The translations under genes were made by a program, and so were the position numbers. DNA of 64,000 nucleotides from Tretioscincus oriximinensis. Lineage: Eukaryota; Chordata; Lepidosauria; Squamata; Gymnophthalmidae. This document shows positions 56,246 to 64,000 of the stretch, piece by piece. Position 1 is the first letter of the stretch, and every line of letters begins with the position of its first letter. A model generated the notes under the pieces. That model searched no databases and was not told the origin of the DNA. It saw only the letters and a program-made list of their open reading frames with translations. The stretch lies in the NCBI GenBank assembly GCA_022410635.1, contig JAJVDF010000001.1, forward strand, positions 14,655,566 to 14,719,565, read 5' to 3'.

Positions 56246-57924
56246 GATCCAGTATCAGTGCAAGACTTCATAGAGCCACAACACACTTTCATATAAAAAC
56301 ATTGCATAAAAGCATGATTGGTTTAACATGACAAAGTTGTGGTGCAAGTGAGTTTTCCACTTACTGCAATGTGTTACATTTTATCTGAAGAGTTGTAGAA
56401 AGCCTATTTCTCTGGATCCACTACAACAGCAATCCTATATTAAACATGGCAGTGCAAAAGCATTGGTTTATTTTGGCCAGTCATGAAAGTCAAACTAATT
56501 TTGAACTGGTGAGCCGTGGGCTGCTAACTAGACCACCCAAAACTTGAGGAAAAAATAACAATGATGGATCTGTGTTTTGTATAGATTTTAAAATAAGGAA
56601 TGTGAAGTAATTTTAAATTTTCCTGATGCTGCCATCCCCGCCCTTGCATTAAATCTTGGTCTGTTTTTATATCAGGAGCTTACTGTAAAGCTTTTGTATT
56701 AAAGCTCTTTCAATCTGCACATCTTATTCCACTTTCTGTGTCTTCATCCATCTCGCATGTTGATGTCTGAATGGTACTAAGCAAAAGAAATCTCAAATAA
56801 TGAATTCCTGTGGTGGAATGAATGGAAGAAAAAACACATCTGCACTTCTCTACTGTAGTTGAGCTTGTTGTTTATACAGACCCTCTGAACTCCAGAGACA
56901 TCCCATCAGCCTAATAAAATGCTTAATCCCAGACTTCATGTGTACATTAGAAAAGTCAACTAATTCCTTTGTCCGCTTACAAGAAGAGAGATTTACATTT
57001 TTGACAGGAACATAAATATCTCATGTTGGAATGTTAAAAGCAGATTTTAGCCAGGAAACAATGTGGTCTAACAGGTCATATGCTACAAAAACTCAAATGG
57101 AACTAAAGTAAATGGTAGTTTTCTTGGTGTGTGCATTGTAGAATTTTATAACACTTCTGCACAAGACAATGACTTAAAATTAATAATAACAATAACAATA
57201 ACACCACCAGAATAAGATGTACAGTGTGTTTTCAAGGTCTTTTCCTAGATGCATCCATGGAGTTGCCAAGAATCCATCCATACTCAATGGCACCTAACCA
57301 TAAGAACATGGAATTGTTGAGTAGGTACGTTCCTGTCCACCAGGACAATTCTCAGCAAGGAAATGCCTAGCATGTACAGAATATGGATTAGCTCATGCAG
57401 TCACTTGTTTGGTTTAAATATAGAACACCACAACCTGGTATTCAGTAATTAACACTAATTACTCTATGACATGTTTCCATAGAACTCCATAGAATTCTTC
57501 TTTTGTTAGTAGTTATGTCCTTTGTTACTCATATTTATACTTCTGGGCCTGCCAGCAAACATAGTATCTCAATGGTGCATATATTGTAATAGATATTCTG
57601 TACAAATAGGGATTTATTAATTATTTGTCTGATGAAAGACAATGTGTCTGAAGGCACAAGCATTTGTATCTGAAAAACCAGTGGAATTAGAGTAACTATA
57701 AGATGTTCATCTAGTTTTTTAAAGCACATTTTTCAAATAGTATGCTTTTTTTAAAGAGAAACTGAGGAAGGTAACCTTGATTCTTAAGGAATTGATTCAA
57801 ATTAGTTCTGAAAGAAACAATTCCTTTTTATTGATTCAACACAAGCAACAGTTGAGTTGATTTTAAAAATTCAGAATTTAGTAATAAAGGACGTATGCAT
57901 AGTTTTAATTTAATGATAAATTGG
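56246..57924. other. NET1: Intron 3 sequence, nothing recognised
   Basis: Contains a small (AATAAC)n run near 57180. No exon or clear repeat. Confidence 0.4.
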
Positions 57925-58085
57925 AAAGCAAGAATTGCAAGAATTTGCAACAGACTGCAACTAGATAAACGGTGGGGAAGAGAATGTAAGCCTTCGAGCA
58001 AAGCACCTTGTAAGCTGCCTTGAGTCCCTTCGGGTGAGAAAAGCAGATATAAAAACCTTCTACTTCTTGACTTTCTTTTTCTTCT
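57925..58085 (+). mobile_element. tRNA-derived SINE, copy 7, 3' part only
   Basis: gcaagaattgcaagaatttgcaacagactgc...gccttgagtcccttcgggtgagaaaagc plus a CTT-rich tail. The tRNA-like head is missing. Confidence 0.75.
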
Positions 58086-58629
58086 TAATTTAAGCTTTTA
58101 GTTGATGCATAGTGGTGCAGAGATTAAGAGCTATAATCATCATAATAAAAGAGGAAGAGGAAAAAGAGGAGCAGCCATACTGGATCAGGCCAGAGCCCAT
58201 CTAGTCCAGAATTCTGTCTCACACAGGGGCCCACCAGATGCACCTGGGCAGTCCGAACAGAGGAAAACAAAATATGCACCTGTTCCATGAAAATGGCATT
58301 TCAGGAGTCCTGCCTGTTGCTCCATCCGGAAGGCAAAATCCAGACATCNATCCTAGCACCCATTTATACCCTTGGTGCCACTAAACCTGTCTAGTCCTGT
58401 CTTGAAACGATATAGCTGTTAGCTACCACTACCTATTCAGGAAGTAAATTCCACAGGCCCATGACCCTCTGGGTGAAAAAATACTTCCCTTTGTCTGTTC
58501 TCACTTTTCTACCCAACAGTTTTAAGGAGTGCCCTCTAGTCTTTGTGTTGTGTGATACAGAAAACATTTTTTCTCTATTCACCTTGTCCATCCCATGCAT
58601 GATTTTGTACACTTCAATCAGATCACCTC

Positions 58630-59547
58630 TCAAACATTGCCTTTCGAGGCTGAAGAGGCCCAGACGTTGCATCCTGACTTCATAAGGGAGGTGCTCCAGA
58701 CCCTTGATGGTTTTGTTGCCCTTTTCTGCATCTTCTCCAGTTCCAAAACATCCCTCTTGAGATGTGGTGACCAGAATTGAACACAGTATTCCAAATGTGG
58801 CCTCACCACAGATTTATAAAGAGGCAAAACAACATTTGCTGTCTTGTTTTCGATTCCTTTCCTAATTATCCCCAACATGGAATTTGCCTTTTTTGCTGCT
58901 GCTGCACACTGGGTTGACATTTTCATTGAATTGTCCACCAGCACCCCAAGATCCTTTTCTTGCTCGGTCACAGAAAGCGTGGTTCCTATTAGGTGGTAGG
59001 AGTAGTTGGTGTTCTTTGCCCCAATGTGCATGACCTTGCACTTGCTTAAATTGAAGTGCATTTGCCATTTTGATGCCCACTCACCCAATTTCAATAGATC
59101 ACTCTGGAGTGCCTTACAATCATTTTCAGTTTTCACTACCCTGAACAGTTTAGTGTCGTCAAACTTGGCTACTTCGCTATTTACCTCAGCATCCAGATCA
59201 TTTATAAATATATTGAAAAGTACAGACCCCTGGGGTACCCTGCTTCTTACCTCTTTCCACTCAGAGAACTGTCCATTTATTACTACCCTCTGTTTTCTAT
59301 CTTTTAGCCAGTTTCCAATCCAGGACAAAGTCTGTCCTCTTATACCATGAGTGTGGAGCTTTTTTAGAAGCCTTTGAGGAGGGACTTTATCAAAAGCCTT
59401 CTGAAAATCTAGATAGACAATTTCAAATGGATCCCCTTTATCTACATGTTTGTTAACACTCTCAAAGAATTCTAGCAAGTTAGTAACGCATGATATACCT
59501 TTGCAGAAATCATGCTGAGTTTTATTCAGCAATGCGTGCTTCTTCAT
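58630..59547 (-). pseudogene. CR1 reverse transcriptase, damaged
   Basis: An open stretch of about 305 codons covers most of the reverse transcriptase: LDFQKAFDKVPPQRLLKKLH, the RSRVPQGSVL block, SKWQMHFNLSKCKVMHIGAK, and RPHLEYCVQFWSPHLKRD at the end. Two changes hit the core. The catalytic FADD reads FDD, from loss of one Ala codon at about 59160/59161 (the copy at 18843-18866 keeps it). About four residues are also missing after the GSVL. A frameshift near 58735 alters the C-terminus. Without an intact FADD the enzyme is expected to be dead. Confidence 0.88.
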
Positions 59548-59875
59548 GTGTTTAGTAATTTGTCCTTAGTTATGGTTTCCAACACTTTACCTGGAACTCA
59601 TNTTAAATTGGTGGGTCTATAATTTCCGGAAGCACCCCAGGATCCTTTTTTGAAGATTGTTGCTACATTAGCTACCCTCCAATCTACTGGTACTATGCCT
59701 GATCTTAAGGAAAGATTAAATATTTTGGTCAGAAGTTCAGCAATTTCGCATTTGAGTTCTTTAAGAAATCTTGGGTGAATGCTGTTTGGCCCTGGAGATT
59801 AATGTTTAGCTTATTAGGGCTAGCAAGGACCTCCTTCCTTATTATCTCTATCCAGGTTAATTCCTCTGTTGTTCT

Positions 59876-60451
59876 CTATGAGAAGACTAAATCTGTTGCG
59901 GGTAAATTCCCTCTGGCTTCTTCAGTGAAAACTGAAGCAAAAAAATAATTTAACCTCTCTGCAATCTCCATGTCCTCCTTGATTATGCCCTTTTGTCCAT
60001 TGCTATCTAGTGGTCCAACTGTTTTCCTGGTAGGATTTTTATTTCTGATGTATACGAAAAAGTCCTTATTATTTCTTTTAATATTCTTTGCAATGTGCTC
60101 CTCAACGTTTTTCTTCACATTCCTGACTACCACCTTGCATTTGGTTTGGCACAGTTTGTGCTCACTTCTGTTCTCACTAGGATAAGCCTTCCACTTTTTA
60201 AATNAGTTTCTCTTCATTCTAATTACTCCCCTTACTGCAGAGGTAAGCCATACTGGTGTCTTCTTGGAGTTGGGGGAACAATTTCTTTTCTTGGGAATGC
60301 ATTTTATTTGAGCTTCCAATATTGTATTTGCAATTGCCCGCTTTTGAAGGGACTGGACTTTTTTCACTTTCCCTTTTAATTTTCTTTTTACCATTTTTGG
60401 AAAATTTCCTTTGTAAAAGTTGAAGGTTTCTGTGTTAGAACTACTTGACAA
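59876..60451 (-). pseudogene. CR1 ORF2 connecting region
   Basis: About 191 open codons between endonuclease and reverse transcriptase, with KTPVWLTSAVRGVIRMKRN and HIAKNIKRNNKDFFVYIRNK, typical of CR1 (KPxWLT...A...R, YIxxK). It ends within the ...RGNLPATDL region, where the frame is lost before the reverse transcriptase. Confidence 0.8.
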
Positions 60452-60483
60452 GCTGAAAGTTACTGTATTGTGGTCACCTCCTG

Positions 60484-60700
60484 GCGATTTTCTGCCCTTC
60501 TTCCTTGGGCTGGAAAGAGGAAGTGACTGAGCTGGTTTGCTAGCTCCTCCCTCTGACTCACCAAGCTCCTCCCCCTTCAGGGGCTTTGTTTTGCAGGAAA
60601 AAACTGCTTTTTAAACTGCTAAAAATCCCAAAACTCCAGGCTCTCCTAGCGATTTTTTGCCCTTCTTCCTTGGGCTGGAAAGAGAAAGTGACTCAAAATA
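60484..60700 (-). repeat. 165-bp tandem unit abutting the CR1 (5' UTR-like?)
   Basis: The 43-base block 60485-60527 (gcccttcttccttgggctgg core) recurs at 60650-60692, 165 bases later, with few differences. It joins the CR1 precisely at the end of the endonuclease domain. It may be CR1 5' UTR brought next to the ORF2 remnant by an internal deletion, or an unrelated repeat. Confidence 0.5.
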
Positions 60701-60889
60701 TATGAGCTCTTTATTATAAAGTAAAAACCTCTTTTTGTGACCCTAACTATTTTTAATCTGTCATACATTCTACTTAATTTTTAATTTATAAATAAAGTTC
60801 CATATATTATGAACTATTAGCCATATAAAACACTGAAGATCGAGCCCAGAACTTTCTCACAATCATATACCGGTACCTCTNCCTGCACA

Positions 60890-61085
60890 AATGATGCCTA
60901 GTCTGCAGCTCTAGCCAACCCAGCTATTTGAAAACAAGAACTACAAAAAATTACAACTGACTGCAGCTAGATAAATGGGAACCACCACAGCCTGGTGGGG
61001 AAGATGGAATGTAAGCCTTTGGGCAAAAGATAACTTTGTAAGCCTCAGGTGAGAAAAGTGGGGTATAAAAACCAAGTTATTTTCC
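60890..61085 (+). mobile_element. tRNA-derived SINE, copy 8, partial
   Basis: Starts in the body (tctgcagctctagccaaccc), then gcctggtggggaagatgg and gtgagaaaagtggggtataaaaacc. The tRNA head is missing and the tail has one internal deletion. Confidence 0.75.
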
Positions 61086-61264
61086 CCCCATCATGCTGTT
61101 GACTCTCCAAATCATGCTGTGCCATCACCTCCCAACTACAGTCCCCCCCCCCCATGCCTTCAGACTAAACCCAGTTTGGTAATAGGGTTTAGTCTTATAA
61201 CAAATTGCATGGCCTTACTCTGCAGTTCAGGACATTCATATCTTTTCTCATTCTCAGGAGTTCT

Positions 61265-61365
61265 GGCACCTTGGGCCTGCCATAGTCTGCAGGTGACATG
61301 CAGTTGGCAGGGCCCTTATTTTGAGATATAGTTCAGTCTGAGACCAGTGCAGAAAGCCCTGTTTG
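61265..61365. repeat. Palindromic MITE-like repeat, single arm, copy d
   Basis: ggcctgccatagtctgcagg...gcagttggcagggcccttattttgagatatag...gagaccagtgcagaaag: right arm and tail of the family at 13874 and 34925. Confidence 0.5.
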
Positions 61366-62177
61366 CTCTTGGTTGAACCATTTTTGTCATTAGTACTCGC
61401 AATGAGTCACGTTTGCTTTTTTAAAAATTATCTGTTCTTAGTTTTAGGTCATTTCACAAAATTCTGAGTTCTAGTTGTTCTATTTATTTATTTTGCATTT
61501 TTATCATAACCTTTACTTGAATGCCTCACAAAGGGATCACAGCAAACAAGAATGTCCACTGAAGTACCTCCCTCAAAGAAATGCTTTCTTTCCTCTTGGA
61601 TCACGTAGCACTTACAAGTTTTGCAAACATTTTGAGCTCACATGACGGATTTACAATATGAAATCAAACAGTGTATCCAGCTTTATGGGTTCTTACCTTG
61701 ATATGTTGTGACAACAAACAAAAGTAAGAATCTAGAATATATCAATGCAGGACCTAAATAACATCTTAGATACTGTTGTGCAACAAGATCAATTCTAACA
61801 ATATTTTCGTTTTCCTCTCTTCTCAGAATTACTAGACTTTGAGACCCTAAAAAACTAGTTTGTTTAAATTTTAAAAGAAGTTGAAGCACTCTAAAGGCAC
61901 ACGCCTTTTTGTCATAAGTAGGGATAATGCTTTTATTTGTGTAATCTGGATTGGTGGGGTACAGAGTTACAGAAGCCCAGTAGTTCGGGTCTTCAAAGCT
62001 TCATTTTCTGTCCCACAAACAGATGTTCTGGGTGAAGCAGCATTTCCTAATCACAGAAAAGCCTTGCAACCACCATTGCGCCTCCTCCCAAAGGAGACAA
62101 GCTAAAGTACATCCTGTCTGGGCATGTAGCGAAGACCGATGCACTAAAGAACAACATTTGTAATACATGGATAAACA
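61366..62177. other. NET1: Intron 3 sequence, nothing recognised
   Basis: About 61480-61530 (ctatttatttattttgcatttttatc) may be an old LINE tail. Confidence 0.35.
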
Positions 62178-63745
62178 TGTTTTAATTTATTTATTTATAT
62201 TTATACCCCGCCCCATACCTGAAGGTCTCAGGGCGGCGAACAGTAAAATATCACAAAATTAACAGATTAAAAACAGTATTAAAACAATATCTAAAAGTGG
62301 GGACAAGGATCTTCTAAAACCATACAACGATGATGCCAGATGCACCTTGAGGGAGAGATTATTCCAAAGACTGGGGCAACCACTGAGAAAGCCCTAGCCC
62401 AGGTTCCCACTCCATTGGCTGTTGAGAGGGGTGGTGCTACCAGGAGAGCCTCCCCTGCATAACTTAAGGCACGGGCAGGTTGGTATGGGAGAAGGTGTTC
62501 CTTTAGATATTTGGGGCCCAAGTTATTTAGGGCCTCATAAGTTAAAGTCAGCACCTTGAATTGGGCTCGGTAGCGGATTGGCAGCTAGTGCAAGACCAGA
62601 GTGATGTGTGTCTGGCCAGCCATTCCGGTCAGCAGTCTAGCTGCTGCATTCTGCACCAACTGCAGCTTCTGAACTGTTTTCAAGGGCAGCCCCATATAGA
62701 GCGCATTACAATAGTCCAATCTGGAAGTTACTAGAGCGTGGATTGTTGTGGCAAAATCATCCCTGTTCAGAAGTGACCGTAACTGGCAAAGTAGGTACTT
62801 CTGGCCACTGCCCCCACCTGGTTTTCAAGTGACAGTGCAGGGTCCAGGAGCATCCCCAGATTTCACACCTGGCCCTTGTAGGGCAATTCTACCCCACCAA
62901 GGACAGGGCACCTCCCCACTTCATGAACTCGGTATGCTCCAACACACAGCACCTCTGTCTTCTCTGGATTCAGCTTCAATTTATTGGCCCCCATCCAGCC
63001 CATCACTTCCACCAGGCATCTGTCAAACACGTCAACCGCCTCTCCTGATTGAGATGGGACAGAGAGAGAGAGCTGAGTGTCATCTGCATATTGATGAGAC
63101 TTTATTCCAAATCTCCTGATGACCTCTCTCAGTGGCTTCATATAGATGTTAAACAGCATGGGGGAGAGAATCAACCCTTGAGGAACCCCACCAGGGTGTC
63201 GAGCAAGATTCCCCCCCCCTCTCTGGAAGCGGCCTTGGAGATAGAAGCGAAACCACTGCAATGCATTGCCATCAACTCCTAAACTACGTAGCCTTTCCGG
63301 GATGATACCATGGTCAATGATATCAAAAGCCGCTGAGAGGTCCAGGAGAACCAACAGGGTAGTATTGCCCCTGTCCCTCTCCCAGAGAAGGTTATCAACC
63401 AGGGCGACCAATATGGTTTTTGTGCCATGACCAGGCCTAAAGCCAGATTGAAATGGATCTAGATAATCCGTTTCTTCCAAGCATGTCTGCAGTTGAACAG
63501 CCACTCCGGTACCTTGCCCAGGAAGGGTATGTTGGCCACTGGGCGGTAGTTGTTTAACTCTTCTGGATCCAAGGAAGGCTTCTTAAGGAGAGGGCGCACC
63601 ACTGCCTCTTTAAGAGTCGGTGGGACCACCGCATCCCTCAAAGAAGCGTTCACCATTCCCAGGACCCACCCGGTCATACCCTGCTGACTGGCTTTTATCA
63701 GCCAGGAGGGGCAAGGATCCAGAGAGCACACCTTTAACACTGCAG
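62178..63745 (-). mobile_element. L2-like LINE, 5'-truncated (about 1.57 kb)
   Basis: Reversed. Tail tttatttatttatatttataccccgcc, then the ORF C-terminus (LTLTYEALNNLGPKYLKEHL), then reverse transcriptase (62863-63504: LDLSAAFDIIDHGIIPERLR, HQYADDTQLSLSVPSQ, ANKLKLNPEKTEVLCVGA), then the N-terminal RT part in another frame (63459-63740: VVRPLLKKPSLDPEELNNYR). The catalytic YADD is intact. Frames are joined by indels near 63480 and around 62560-62860. The L2 clade assignment rests on YADDTQ, IIDHxxLxxRL and the shared 3' tail. Confidence 0.9.
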
Positions 63746-63868
63746 TCTAATGCATGGACAGAAGGTATAAATTTATTATTTCTTGGGTAGAGGTTTTGTA
63801 AATGAGGAGTTACATCGGTCTTTAATGGTTGCTACGTAAGGCCTTTCCGCAGTAAGACTTGTTTTTGA

Positions 63869-63933
63869 AATATATACTGCTCAAAACAATTAAGGGAACA
63901 CTTTAACTGTTTTTGTTTTGAGCAGTATATATT
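63869..63933. repeat. 65-bp near-perfect palindrome with Tc1-like ends
   Basis: Perfect 21-bp inverted arms (63869-63889 and 63913-63933), containing tactgctcaaaaca, around a 23-base core ttaagggaacactttaactg... The phrase tactgctcaaaa..aagggaacac resembles the terminus of a widespread vertebrate Tc1-like transposon. Here both ends are almost back to back. Confidence 0.75.
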
Positions 63934-64000
63934 GAAATATTGGTTTCTCTCAACTGTAATCAGAATGCTACAAAAAAAATAAAAAGTGCCAATGAAGAAA

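Larger units (their letters stand above)
58165..60483 (-). mobile_element. CR1 LINE, longest copy in the window (about 2.3 kb)
   Basis: Reversed. Left to right: the 3' UTR (gagcagccatactggatcaggcc...), ORF2 C-terminus, reverse transcriptase, connecting region, and the very end of the endonuclease domain (GDHNTVTF, equivalent to the SDH motif, at about 60460-60483). The rest of the endonuclease and all of ORF1 are absent. Confidence 0.92.
38916..64000 (+). other. NET1: NET1 intron 3, at least 25 kb, running off the window
   Basis: No exon encoding the EPSNKR block, and no NET1A-specific first exon, was found by eye up to 64000. Everything recognised here is repeat-derived. If NET1 is intact, the DH-PH exons lie beyond the window. 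Confidence 0.7.

Noticed and set aside
1..64000. CRISPR arrays, prokaryotic operons, viral genomes
   Set aside because: No regularly spaced repeats, no Shine-Dalgarno-driven gene sets; splice sites, LINEs and SINEs show a vertebrate nuclear locus.

Overview
This window is nuclear DNA from a vertebrate, most likely a squamate reptile (lizard, gecko or snake). The sign of this is the repeat mix: CR1, L2 and two-ORF L1 LINEs, a tRNA-headed SINE with a LINE-like tail, and many short hAT, Tc1/mariner and palindromic DNA elements. The species cannot be named from the sequence. There are no operons, CRISPR arrays or bacterial features. Scattered single Ns and one 590-base N block (8875-9464) show that this is a draft assembly.

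Host gene: the one host gene I can support is NET1, the RhoA-specific guanine nucleotide exchange factor, on the + strand. A GC-rich CpG-island promoter (about 6080-6333) leads into coding exon 1 (6334-6533). Exon 2 is 32066-32132 and exon 3 is 38856-38915. The three exons join in phase with consensus splice sites and encode the first 109 residues of the long, nuclear isoform, including the conserved SLRRGSSFTFLTPGP and KRKRREKDDD blocks. Intron 1 is about 25.5 kb, intron 2 about 6.7 kb, and intron 3 runs off the window. The DH-PH catalytic exons are not here. I see no host gene in the first 6 kb.

Region by region: 1-1.6 kb holds two inverted copies of an LTR-like repeat; 3.67-4.21 kb a GC-rich hAT-like element with an exact 8-bp duplication; 4.2-6 kb SINE, palindromic repeat and CR1; 6-6.5 kb the NET1 promoter and exon 1; 6.9-10.3 kb SINE and CR1 copies plus the gap; 10.8-13.1 kb an 83-bp perfect inverted duplication and a fold-back repeat; 14.8-20 kb CR1 fragments, one carrying a Tc1/mariner MITE; 24.1-25.6 kb a 5'-truncated L1 with its ORF2 C-terminus still open; 26-31 kb a patchwork of SINE, CR1 and hammerhead-like repeats; 32-39 kb exons 2 and 3 with a hAT MITE and L2 pieces; 45.7-53.5 kb an L2 split by a near full-length L1 (ORF1 open, ORF2 broken); 53.9-61 kb SINE and a long CR1; 62.2-63.7 kb another L2; 63.87-63.93 kb a tiny palindromic element.

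No new multi-gene system is evident. The best leads are a dispersed repeat family with hammerhead-ribozyme-like ends (possibly Penelope-like), the 535-bp hAT-like element made of nested inverted repeats, the 83-bp perfect inverted duplication, and the nested L1-in-L2 and MITE-in-CR1 insertions, which give a relative order of element activity.
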